Source: JAZDFC01 sp043808235 (GTDB taxonomy: Bacteria; Bacteroidota; Ignavibacteria; Ignavibacteriales; Melioribacteraceae). Taken from it: a DNA stretch of 64,000 bases. The DNA lies in assembly GCA_043808235.1 (NCBI GenBank), contig JAZDFC010000105.1, positions 124,001 to 188,000 of the forward strand, written 5' to 3'. Made by a program: the position numbers and the translations under genes. Positions 1 to 7,770 of this stretch are shown piece by piece (position 1 is the first letter of the stretch; every line of letters starts with the position of its first letter). Below the pieces are notes generated by a model. That model saw only the letters and a list, made by a program, of their open reading frames with translations. It did no database searches and had not been told where the DNA came from.

Positions 1-220
1 CTTTTTTCAAATTCAATTCATACTTAGCCGGAATGCAAAAAATATTTATCCCTGTTTTATCTCCTTCGGCAACTAAGGTTTTAAAGACCCTTTCATCATC
101 AACACCTATTTTATTCGCAACGGAAACCGCATCGAGTTCGTCTTCATTAAATTTATATTCAATCGAGGCGTGCAGGATGCGTTTCGCTTCGAGTATCCGG
201 ATTACATTTGTTTTGGACAT
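1..220 (-). CDS. ybaK: YbaK/EbsC-type aminoacyl-tRNA deacylase, 3' end outside window
   Basis: The reading frame starts at the ATG at 218-220 and runs off the left edge; 73 residues are visible. The pattern of a short N-terminal helix ending in L-x-x-x-x-I, then D-x-x-D-A-x-x-V-A-x-x-I-G, then V-F-K-T-L-V and a later basic L-K-K matches the N-terminus of YbaK, which hydrolyses mischarged Cys-tRNA(Pro). The conserved catalytic lysine region (F-K-T-L) is present; the C-terminal half is not visible. The start lies only 10 nt beyond the terminator hairpin of prc, so almost no leader and no Shine-Dalgarno sequence is available. It is therefore either weakly translated or starts further in. Confidence 0.75.
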   Translation of the reverse strand, partial: MSKTNVIRILEAKRILHASIEYKFNEDELDAVSVANKIGVDDERVFKTLVAEGDKTGINIFCIPAKYELNLKK

Positions 221-229
221 GTTTTATTA

Positions 230-257
230 AAAAGCAGGCAATGAAAAGCCTGCTTTT
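230..257 (-). terminator. Rho-independent terminator of prc
   Basis: A perfect 10-bp stem (230-239 paired with 248-257, arm AAAAGCAGGC) with an 8-nt loop lies 19 nt after the stop codon of the protease gene. In the minus direction it is followed by T-rich sequence. It separates prc from ybaK. Confidence 0.85.
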
Positions 258-276
258 ATTCTAAATAATTATTTTT

Positions 277-2346
277 CTATCCTATTGTGAGTTGAATTAA
301 ATCAGCTAATATACGTCCGCTCTCTTCAAGTACCGGGTCGTCAGTGCGCGTTGTTGGGGGAGTTACTTCTTCCACACCTTCGACATCAAAATCCGTATTG
401 GTTTGCCTGTCTTCATCTCGTTGTTTTTGTTTGCTGTCTAATTCTTCTTTTTCCTTTTTCCTAATATCATAGTTAAGTGAAATTGATTTCTGCTTTCGCA
501 TTTCAATAAGGTCAGTTATCTCATCAACATAATTTTGGAATTCGGGATCATTTTTAACTCTTGCATCATGTTCGGCTTTCAGCTTAGGAAGTAGGCTGGA
601 ATAATCTTTATATTTTTCGAACGAAGTAGGTTCTATAGTATCCCACGCAAGTGCAGTTGGCTGCGAATCCTCGCCGAATTCATCTGGATCGACCACCGAT
701 GGAAATTCAATATCGGGTTCGACTCCCTTTTTCTGTGTGCTGTTGCCGGTTATTCTGTAATATTTTGCAATTGTTAACTTAACCTGTCCAAGCTCGTTTT
801 TCTTTTGAGGCATAAACATATTTAAGTCGACCAAATTCTGTACAGTCCCTTTACCGTATGTTTTATCGCCGAGAATTAATCCACGTCCATAATCTTGTAT
901 TGCTCCCGAAAAAATTTCTGATGCTGAAGCGCTGGAATAATTTACAAGAACAACAAGCGGTCCATCATAAGATATTTGCGCATTGTAATCACGCCCGACT
1001 TCAATACTACCGTTCGCATTTCTAATTTGAACCACGGGGCCGGTTTTTATAAATAGTCCGGTTAAATCGATAGCTTCTTGTAACGACCCACCGCCGTTGT
1101 TACGCAAATCGATAATTACTCCATCCACACCTTCGTGCTTAAGTGAGTCGAGAATTTTTTCTACATCTCGAGTTGTACTCTTATAATCTTTGTCGCCTCT
1201 TCTCTTTCCTTCCCAATCAAAATAAAATTCATCTATTTCGATTACACCTAATTTTACTGTTGTATTGTTTTCTTCAATATTAAGAATTTTTTTTCTTGCA
1301 GCCTGATCTTCTAATTTAATTTTATCGCGGACAAGCGTAATTGTATCCGGCGGCGCAATCATTGGCGCATCCGCATGAATAATGACAAGTTTTACAGTAG
1401 TGCCTTTTGGGCCGCGAATTAATTTTACAACATCATCCAATCTCCATCCAACAACATCAACATACTCTCCGTCGGCGCCCTGTGCAACGGAAACAATTTT
1501 ATCACGGTTTTTAACCAGGTTGCTTTTATCCGCAGGTCCACCGGGTATAACTCTCGAAACTGTTGTGTAATCATCTTCGAGTGTTAGCTGCGCTCCAATT
1601 CCTTCCAAAGATAAACTCATGCTTATTCCAAAGTTCTCTGCTGTAACCGGCGAAAAATAACTTGAGTGCGGATCAATAGAGGTTGCAAATGCATTCAGAT
1701 ATAATTGGAACACATCCTCGGCATCATACTGAAGAATGAGTTTGTGGAAATTTTTGTAACGCTTAATTAAATTCTCCGAAATTTTATCCCAAGTTTGATT
1801 ATCAAGCAATCGGCTTAGAGTTTCATTCATCAATCTCTTTCGCCAAATATTATTCAGTTCCTCTTTAGAACCCGCCCACAAAGCGTCCTTTCTGTCGGGT
1901 GTATAATATTCATCACCGGAAAAATCAAACTGTGTTGTCAGCTGATTTATTGTTTCGGCGGTTCTTTCCTTAATACGCTGCTTGTAAGTATTAAACATGG
2001 TGAAAGGCGCTTCTAAATTCCCGGTTTTTAAAAAGTCATCAATTGAGTATTTATATTGGCTGAACTTATCTATATCGGATTTTAGAAAGTACATTTTATT
2101 CGGATCGAGCATTTTTAGATAGCTCTCATAAATCACCACCGAAAGCGAGTCGTTTATATCAGTCTTTTTATAATGATTCTCGGTAAGAATGCGCGTTACT
2201 ATTCTTTCAACTTTAGGTTGGATTTCGTCCGGGACAACCACCTTATTAGAATCAATAACGTTTTTATTCGCAAGCTCTTCGGCATTTTGAGCGTTACACC
2301 CAAATGCTGTTGAAAGAAAAATCGCAACAATAAGAAGTTTTTTCAT
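277..2346 (-). CDS. prc: Carboxy-terminal processing protease Prc/Tsp (peptidase S41)
   Basis: 689-residue periplasmic protease that trims or degrades proteins from their C-terminus. A lipoprotein-like signal ends at Cys17 (A-F-G-C). Order of domains: Prc N-terminal helical domain (about 40-230), PDZ (about 240-330, E-G-I-G-A-Q-L and P-G-G-P-A), S41 catalytic domain (about 345-550), and a charged Lys/Glu-rich C-terminal part of the DUF3340 type. The Ser-Lys catalytic residues are visible: Ser474 in S-A-S-A-S-E, Asp485 in Q-D-Y-G-R and Lys499 in Y-G-K-G-T-V-Q. The spacings of 11 and 14 equal those of E. coli Prc (S430, D441, K455). ATG start; monocistronic, ending in a strong terminator. Confidence 0.95.
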   Translation of the reverse strand: MKKLLIVAIFLSTAFGCNAQNAEELANKNVIDSNKVVVPDEIQPKVERIVTRILTENHYKKTDINDSLSVVIYESYLKMLDPNKMYFLKSDIDKFSQYKYSIDDFLKTGNLEAPFTMFNTYKQRIKERTAETINQLTTQFDFSGDEYYTPDRKDALWAGSKEELNNIWRKRLMNETLSRLLDNQTWDKISENLIKRYKNFHKLILQYDAEDVFQLYLNAFATSIDPHSSYFSPVTAENFGISMSLSLEGIGAQLTLEDDYTTVSRVIPGGPADKSNLVKNRDKIVSVAQGADGEYVDVVGWRLDDVVKLIRGPKGTTVKLVIIHADAPMIAPPDTITLVRDKIKLEDQAARKKILNIEENNTTVKLGVIEIDEFYFDWEGKRRGDKDYKSTTRDVEKILDSLKHEGVDGVIIDLRNNGGGSLQEAIDLTGLFIKTGPVVQIRNANGSIEVGRDYNAQISYDGPLVVLVNYSSASASEIFSGAIQDYGRGLILGDKTYGKGTVQNLVDLNMFMPQKKNELGQVKLTIAKYYRITGNSTQKKGVEPDIEFPSVVDPDEFGEDSQPTALAWDTIEPTSFEKYKDYSSLLPKLKAEHDARVKNDPEFQNYVDEITDLIEMRKQKSISLNYDIRKKEKEELDSKQKQRDEDRQTNTDFDVEGVEEVTPPTTRTDDPVLEESGRILADLIQLTIG

Positions 2347-2725
2347 TTTGTTTCCAGTCTTTTAATATATTCGGAATATTATAACAATACACCATAACAA
2401 TTGTTTCGCAAATATAGTGCTATAATAGTATCTTATAATAGCAGTTCTGCTAATTTTAATAAAAAAAACAAATGGCAAAATCCTCAAAACAAGCGCAACC
2501 CGGTTCCGGAACAATTGCGAATGTTGTTGTTCACATTCGTAATATTTATCGGAACACAGTTGAATTAGATGGACAATAAAAGACAAATTAATTTGTGATT
2601 GGATAGATGATTCATACAACCTGGCTGTATCCGGGCTGAGTCAGAAAAACCAAAGACTGCTTACGGCAATGGAATAAAAACTCATCACACAACTAATGTG
2701 TAATAAAGTTCAAACGAAAACAAAT
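2347..2725. other. 379-bp gap between prc and the Cdd1-like gene
   Basis: The only coding signal seen here is the frameshifted MmcQ/YjbR remnant on the plus strand (2472-2677), annotated separately. The minus strand has an 85-codon open frame, rich in Ile/Tyr/Phe, that shows no family signal and is probably chance. The part next to 2347 should carry the promoter of prc. Confidence 0.5.
2472..2677 (+). pseudogene. Decayed MmcQ/YjbR (CyaY-like DNA-binding) gene fragment
   Basis: Two adjacent plus-strand frames join into one recognisable C-terminus. From the ATG at 2472, frame one ends ...Y-R-N-T-V-E-L-D-G-Q and stops at 2577-2579. The +1 frame continues I-K-D-K-L-I-C-D-W-I-D-D-S-Y-N-L-A-V and on to L-S-Q-K-N-Q-R-L-L, stopping at 2675-2677. 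This is the end of the MmcQ/YjbR family (W-x-T-V-x-L-D-G, then I-D-x-S-Y-x-L-V and L-x-K-K-x-R-x-x-L). E. coli YjbR has the same order (S-T-V-Y-L-D-G, then V-D-A-S-Y). The N-terminal half of the roughly 115-residue family is missing or scrambled. I infer a frameshifted, truncated remnant. Confidence 0.55.
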
Positions 2726-3001
2726 TTATTTACTGTCTTTCCAGTTCCACCATTTTAACATATCGGGATTACGGTTGCTCTCATCAGTCTCGGCGAAATA
2801 AACCGCACACCGGAAAACATAAAGCAAACATCTATCCTGTGTTACGCCCGCAAGTTTATTTGATTTGCTATAAAGTTTTTCGGGATTCTTACCCTTCAAA
2901 TCCGAAACCTTTTTTATCCCGTTTTCGAAAAGGTCTTGTGATATTGATTTACCAACACCCGGAATCGAGAGCAGTGATTCGACGTTTTGTGCTTTTGACA
3001 T
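2726..3001 (-). CDS. Cdd1-like helix-hairpin-helix protein
   Basis: 91-residue cytoplasmic protein. The N-terminus carries a helix-hairpin-helix motif (L-L-S-I-P-G-V-G-K-S at 10-19, then D-L-K-G-K-N-P-E at 33-40). The middle has D-R-C-x-L-Y-V-F-R-C-A-V-Y-F-A and the end K-W-W-N-W-K-D, the hallmark of the pathogenicity-locus Cdd1 family (PF11731). HhH motifs usually bind DNA non-specifically, but the function of Cdd1 proteins is not established. Complete length for the family. It lies 39 nt downstream of the alpha/beta hydrolase gene, so it may share its transcript. Confidence 0.8.
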   Translation of the reverse strand: MSKAQNVESLLSIPGVGKSISQDLFENGIKKVSDLKGKNPEKLYSKSNKLAGVTQDRCLLYVFRCAVYFAETDESNRNPDMLKWWNWKDSK

Positions 3002-3040
3002 TGGTTGTATCCATTTGAACTAAATTAAATCACCTGCAAT

Positions 3041-3817
3041 TTATTTTATCTTTTCAAGTAAACCGGCAAGTTCTTCAGGTTTGTTAAACTGCGGATTATG
3101 ATCGCATTCCATATGCATCATTGTCCATCCTTTTGTTTTTGCTCGTTCGGCTTGCATAGCGAAATCATCATCTTGGGCTTTCTTTCCAGCTTCGACGGTT
3201 AAAATGTAAGTTGTCGGAATTTGTTTTGCTGCTTCGTTTTTTAAGCTAATCGCTTCAGCTAGTGTTTTAATTGGATGCGGAACATCTTTTGGCAGCGTTT
3301 GATCCGTTTTTACCCAGAATGGAATAAGGAATCCGTCTTTCTCCATTTTCTTAACCCAATCACCGCGGGAACCTTGGATGCTCAATACGCTTTCGCCATC
3401 TTCCGGGACGAATGCATCAAGATAGACTTTCCTGCGAATTCTATCCGGTACCCGGTCGGCAACTCCGGTAATAACCATTCCACCATAACTGTGTCCGATG
3501 AGAATAATGTCGTGAAGACCTTCGAACAAAATCATGTTAACTACATCTTCGATGTGTGTTGACAATCCAACTTCGGTTGAGGTCAAATGAACTCGTTCGC
3601 CAAGGCCTGTGAGTGTTGGTCGATAAACCGTGTAACCTTTTTGTGTAAGTATTGAATCGACTTTTTTAAATGCCCAGCCGCCGCCCCATGCACCATGAAC
3701 AATTACAATAACCGGTTTATCGGTATCAATTGATTGGCTTTGTGCATCGATGACTGCTGCGCTTGCACTTATAATAATTGCAAATAATGATACGAGCACA
3801 ACCTTTCTAAAAATCAT
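3041..3817 (-). CDS. Secreted alpha/beta-hydrolase (esterase-like)
   Basis: 258 residues with an N-terminal signal peptide (hydrophobic 5-25), so probably periplasmic or outer. Alpha/beta-hydrolase fold: oxyanion-loop H-G-A-W-G-G-G-W at 41-48, nucleophile elbow G-H-S-Y-G-G with Ser110, and C-terminal catalytic His240 in C-D-H-N-P. The G-L-G-E-R sequence after strand 4 and the His-Gly-Ala-Trp loop resemble the plant salicylate esterase/hydroxynitrile-lyase-like group (Abhydrolase_6). The substrate cannot be told. Its neighbours, an amylase upstream and Cdd1 downstream, give no hint. Confidence 0.85.
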   Translation of the reverse strand: MIFRKVVLVSLFAIIISASAAVIDAQSQSIDTDKPVIVIVHGAWGGGWAFKKVDSILTQKGYTVYRPTLTGLGERVHLTSTEVGLSTHIEDVVNMILFEGLHDIILIGHSYGGMVITGVADRVPDRIRRKVYLDAFVPEDGESVLSIQGSRGDWVKKMEKDGFLIPFWVKTDQTLPKDVPHPIKTLAEAISLKNEAAKQIPTTYILTVEAGKKAQDDDFAMQAERAKTKGWTMMHMECDHNPQFNKPEELAGLLEKIK

Positions 3818-3912
3818 GAGGGTTACTCCAGAATATTTATCCGAAAATTAAGAATGTTATTTCTAATAACGAAGATGATTCATCAGAATTCAGTTCATGT
3901 GACAACTCATCA

Positions 3913-6537
3913 TCATTTCAAAACAGCCATCTTTTTAACTGACATAAAATTGCCGCACCGTAGTATGTAAAAATAAATTCCTGTGGTTAGACTGGAAGCG
4001 TCAAATTCGATTTCGTAAATACCAGACGATTTCATTTCATTGATAAGCGTTGCAACCTCATTTCCCAGAACGTCATAAATTCGTAAAGACGTCATAACTT
4101 GTCCTGATTTGTCGGGATATGACGCCCCTACACCAGCAGGTATGGAATACTTTATTGTTGTAGTTGGATTAAAAGGATTGGGATAATTTTGATACAATTC
4201 GAAAGTTGAAGGATGTGAATTACATGAGATCTCAATTTCTTTTGAATAATTGAATGAGCCGTCGGTATCTATTTGTTTCAACCTGTAAGAATAACTTCCG
4301 CTTGCAATATCTTTATCAATGAAAGAATATTCTTTTGTTGAGTTGCTGCTTCCGCTGCCCCCGATAAATCCTATATTCTGCCAGTTTCGGGTTAAAAGAT
4401 TCTTCGCTCCACTCAGAATTACAGAACGTTCAACTTCGAATCCATAATTATTTACTTCGGTTGCTGTTTGCCAATTTAAAATTACTTTATCGTCAACAAC
4501 CTTACCGATGAAAGAAACCAATTCAACAGGGACCGGTGTTTCACCTTCTACCCAAACGGAGTAACTTCGAGCCGGTAGCTGAATATGCACCCGTCCACCC
4601 GAAACCGTTAGAGTTGACAATGTTGCATTTCCAATTTTATCTCCGAAAGTAGTTCCTTCCGGTGTCGTGGCTGTACTAACACCTATCCAGCAATCGAGTG
4701 CAACACCGGCAAAGTTAATTGCCACAATTACGTCTTTGCCAGAAGTTGTTCCCATTAATTGATAAATAACCGTAGTTTTTTCTGGTTCGCTACCTCCGGT
4801 AAATGAAGGGCTGTATGGGGTTCCGTTCCTTGAAAGATAATCGCGCGAAGTTGCGCCTACTATGAATTGTTTGTGAACACTTATCAATGCATCGATCTGA
4901 TTTTTTAATCCTCCATCAGGAAAACCAGTAACAGAATAATAATCAGGATAAAAAACACATGGCAAACCAACCTGGTTATTTGTGAGAATATATGCATAAG
5001 CAAGAATTGGATCGTTATCAACTGGTTGACCGGCGTCCCGAAAATCGTGGTTGTTAATAAAGGTTACTACATTATATCCATTCATGCTTTGCGCATCAAC
5101 AAGACTGCTGGTAAAAATATTTCTCGCATCGTAACCGAAATCATCGCAAGCACTTTCGAGCGCTTCACGTAATGAAAAGTCAAATACACGCGGAGTGATA
5201 TTCGCAATCGTAGGAGCGTCCATATAAGAATAAACATCTGTAATCCAATTTTTTAAAGTAGCTGTATTTGCATCATAAAATTCGCCAACAACCAAGCCAG
5301 GATCAATACTGTTTGTATGTAAATTGTCGAGAAGATCCCCAACGAATTCAGGCGGGAAATGTTTTACCGCATCCATTCTCAGTCCCCTGATTCCGACTGT
5401 ATTCCAAAGCCATTTTGTCCAATCGAACAGAACCGTTTGGGTAGTGTCATCCGTTTGATCATAGTCGTAAAAAAACCAGGGCCAATCCCAATCCCCACCC
5501 AAAAAAGTAGAGGATGCATTGCCGGAATTCGGTTTGAAATTCTCGTAGTTCATCCCTCCTTGACCGGAAGGCATTGCAGTAAAGTTGGTATAGGTTTGAT
5601 ACTTGAATTGAGAGGTAATTAATGGAATGTAATCTGTTCCGGCTGTTGGTCCTTCGGGATCATAATAAAAACCATAAATCCTATGATCTGAATATGTGCT
5701 TCCAGTATTATTTAAATATATGATTAATTTATCACCGCCTGCTGTAAAATCAGAAGAAGTCAGATTAAGATGAAATTCATCTGTATGGCAGCCCGTCCCA
5801 TCATCACCAAGAGTTGCATTCATATCCTGATTTAAAATAATATCATCACTAGTTCCACACTGATCTGTGCAATCACATCCTCCGTTATTTTCCGTTTCGC
5901 TTACCGAGCCTGCATATGGAGCATTCGATTTGAGAACTGTTGTTATATAAACTTTATATCCAACTCCCGAGTAACCTAGTGACTTTGAACTAATTTTAAA
6001 ATAATAATCTCCTGCACCGAAAGGACTTGAACCGCCAAGCTCAATTACAATTCTATAACGATCGGATGGATATGGGCTCTTTGGGGGTGTTTGATAATCC
6101 AATATATATCTTTTCACCGCGGGATTATCTTCGGCCACTCCCCCATCTCTATGGTTATAAACCACATCAGCTACTGCTTTTAATTGAGGCGTAGCAGAAT
6201 TAAACGAGGAGATTAATTGGTTTACTTCAGCTCGAGTTCCGAATCCGGTTCGTGATGCATCTCCAAGGTCATATAAATCCTTTGGATCGTAACCGTTGCT
6301 GCATTCTCCATAACTTGCTTGCGATAAAGGCGGTAGCCAAATGTATGTAAATCCGGCAGCGGACAATTCACTGACTTTTCCATTTAGAACGTTTGCCCAA
6401 TTTGCACCGGTATAACTATTACAGCCATCCTTTGGATAATCCCAATACCAGCCCTGCATCATAAAATCCTGGCTGAATAGTTTTGTAAATGTAATCATCA
6501 GAAAAAGCAACGCGAAGAATAATTTCTTTCCTTTCAT
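3913..6537 (-). CDS. Secreted alpha-amylase (GH13) with T9SS sorting domain
   Basis: 874 residues, signal peptide to about Ser22. GH13 regions are all present: I D-V-V-Y-N-H (124-129), II G-L-R-M-D-A-V-K-H with nucleophile Asp389, III V-V-G-E-F with acid/base Glu419, IV I-N-N-H-D with Asp498. It should hydrolyse alpha-1,4-glucans outside the cell. Between regions I and II sits an extra segment of about 140 residues (160-300) with a Cys cluster (C-D-C-T-D-Q-C), in the place of domain B. After the beta domain come an Fn3-like linker and a type A T9SS domain (N-Y-P-N-P-F-N-P) ending K-K-M-A-V-L-K. Two repeat elements are captured in frame (4397-4423 and 4090-4124). Confidence 0.93.
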   Translation of the reverse strand: MKGKKLFFALLFLMITFTKLFSQDFMMQGWYWDYPKDGCNSYTGANWANVLNGKVSELSAAGFTYIWLPPLSQASYGECSNGYDPKDLYDLGDASRTGFGTRAEVNQLISSFNSATPQLKAVADVVYNHRDGGVAEDNPAVKRYILDYQTPPKSPYPSDRYRIVIELGGSSPFGAGDYYFKISSKSLGYSGVGYKVYITTVLKSNAPYAGSVSETENNGGCDCTDQCGTSDDIILNQDMNATLGDDGTGCHTDEFHLNLTSSDFTAGGDKLIIYLNNTGSTYSDHRIYGFYYDPEGPTAGTDYIPLITSQFKYQTYTNFTAMPSGQGGMNYENFKPNSGNASSTFLGGDWDWPWFFYDYDQTDDTTQTVLFDWTKWLWNTVGIRGLRMDAVKHFPPEFVGDLLDNLHTNSIDPGLVVGEFYDANTATLKNWITDVYSYMDAPTIANITPRVFDFSLREALESACDDFGYDARNIFTSSLVDAQSMNGYNVVTFINNHDFRDAGQPVDNDPILAYAYILTNNQVGLPCVFYPDYYSVTGFPDGGLKNQIDALISVHKQFIVGATSRDYLSRNGTPYSPSFTGGSEPEKTTVIYQLMGTTSGKDVIVAINFAGVALDCWIGVSTATTPEGTTFGDKIGNATLSTLTVSGGRVHIQLPARSYSVWVEGETPVPVELVSFIGKVVDDKVILNWQTATEVNNYGFEVERSVILSGAKNLLTRNWQNIGFIGGSGSSNSTKEYSFIDKDIASGSYSYRLKQIDTDGSFNYSKEIEISCNSHPSTFELYQNYPNPFNPTTTIKYSIPAGVGASYPDKSGQVMTSLRIYDVLGNEVATLINEMKSSGIYEIEFDASSLTTGIYFYILRCGNFMSVKKMAVLK
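4090..4124. repeat. Palindromic element captured inside the amylase sorting domain
   Basis: Perfect 7-bp outer arms (4090-4096 and 4118-4124) enclose an imperfect palindrome. In the coding strand it inserts about 15 extra residues (A-G-V-G-A-S-Y-P-D-K-S-G-Q-V-M) between K-Y-S-I-P and S-L-R-I-Y-D-V-L-G, a stretch that is short in sorting domains without an insert. Confidence 0.65.
4397..4423. repeat. Dispersed-repeat-like core inside the amylase gene
   Basis: The coding strand reads T-C-T-G-A-G-T-G-G-A-G-C-G-A-A-G-A-A-T-C, the core of a well-known intergenic repeat of many bacterial genomes. Here it is translated as V-I-L-S-G-A-K-N-L-L between E-R-S and the following T-R-N-W-Q-N-I-G-F. The same place in the subtilase reads E-R-R-S-E-N-N-Q-W-S-K-I-G-F, without the insert. 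Confidence 0.6.
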
Positions 6538-6666
6538 GAAGTACCCGTTTAAAAAACTATCAAATATTTTCTGCTTACTAAACTAAGAAATAAGCCGAAA
6601 TTTATTTGGGCATTTTTAAAAGACGATGATGAATTAACCGGTTTATTTACGGGTTAAATATTAATT

Positions 6667-7767
6667 TTGATTCAGTCAGATTTTTTCATTCAAAGGATAG
6701 GAAGAACAATCTCTTTCAAATCAAAAGCCACATCCGCCGAAACGCAATTGGATGTTAACCGGTTAATCGCATTGTGGGGGTTTACCGAAGCTACGCTTGG
6801 TGGAATTTCACACTTGCTTCGAATTCCATTGACCGGCCTATTTATCGGATCTGCTGCGGTGATTTATATTTCTTTGATCGCGCAGAACTCCAGAAACAAA
6901 TCCGAGATTCTAAAGGCTACGTTGATTGTTATTCTTGTAAAAGCATTTGTCAGTCCGTACACCCCAATTACAGCTTACTTTGCAGTAACAGTGCAGGGAA
7001 TTCTCGGATATCTCTTTTTTTCGATTAGCGGATTCAAAAAAATCACCGCGCCGATTTTCGGAATGGCGGCAATTACACTCAGCGGATTTCAGAAGATAAT
7101 AATACTTACTTTACTTTTTGGAAACACTCTTTGGAAATCCATCGATGAATTTACTTTTTTTGTCCTTAAGCAATTCAATTTTTCTGATGAGCTTCCCGCC
7201 GGTCTAAGCTTGATAATAATTGGAATTTATTTGTCCCTTCATATGGCTGCAGGATTAATTGCCGGGGTTCTTTCTCTTCGAATACCGCATTGGTTTAATA
7301 GCAGGCAGATCAGCAACGGATTAATTCTCTCGAATTATGAAAATTCTTTAGACATTTTTAATCAAAAAAAATTTAACAAAAAGGAAAGATGGTGGAATAA
7401 AAAATCCGGGTTAGCGATAATTGTTTTCGGAATAGTCTTTGTCGCTTTATCTTTTATTTATCCTCAACTTGGTAAGAACAAAGCGTTTGACGTCTTGATA
7501 ATGTTCGCCCGGTCGATAATAATTACTCTTGTTTGGTTTTATCTGCTGTCGCCGTTAATTATAAAATGGTTTAAAAAATTCGTGAGCCGCAAACAGTATA
7601 ATTACGCAACCGAGATGAACGCAGTTATTGAGTTGTTCCCTTCATTTAAAAATATTACAGCGTACGTTTTTAATCTCGTAAAGAACGAAAAAGGATTATC
7701 GCGAATAAAAAAATTCATTTCCACATGGTTTGTTCTAATGCTTACAAAGGAACCCGATTTAAAATAA
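6667..7767 (+). CDS. Polytopic inner-membrane protein, function unknown
   Basis: 366 residues with TTG as the only workable start: a stop codon lies 12 nt upstream in frame and no in-frame ATG occurs near the N-terminus. The first 220 residues hold about five to six membrane helices (for example G-G-I-S-H-L-L-R-I-P-L-T-G-L-F-I-G and the S-P-Y-T-P-I-T-A-Y-F-A stretch). A basic cytoplasmic loop follows (K-K-F-N-K-K-E-R-W-W-N-K-K), then two more helices (about 245-310). The layout loosely recalls ECF-transporter S components, but no defining motif was seen, so function stays open. It is transcribed divergently from the amylase and ends 3 nt from the aguA stop, with no room for a terminator. Confidence 0.7.
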   Translation: MIQSDFFIQRIGRTISFKSKATSAETQLDVNRLIALWGFTEATLGGISHLLRIPLTGLFIGSAAVIYISLIAQNSRNKSEILKATLIVILVKAFVSPYTPITAYFAVTVQGILGYLFFSISGFKKITAPIFGMAAITLSGFQKIIILTLLFGNTLWKSIDEFTFFVLKQFNFSDELPAGLSLIIIGIYLSLHMAAGLIAGVLSLRIPHWFNSRQISNGLILSNYENSLDIFNQKKFNKKERWWNKKSGLAIIVFGIVFVALSFIYPQLGKNKAFDVLIMFARSIIITLVWFYLLSPLIIKWFKKFVSRKQYNYATEMNAVIELFPSFKNITAYVFNLVKNEKGLSRIKKFISTWFVLMLTKEPDLK

Positions 7768-7770
7768 AAT

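Noticed and set aside
2362..2619. 85-codon minus-strand open frame between prc and the Cdd1-like gene
   Set aside because: Ile/Tyr/Phe-rich, no family signal, no ribosome site, and it lies antisense to the better supported MmcQ/YjbR remnant.
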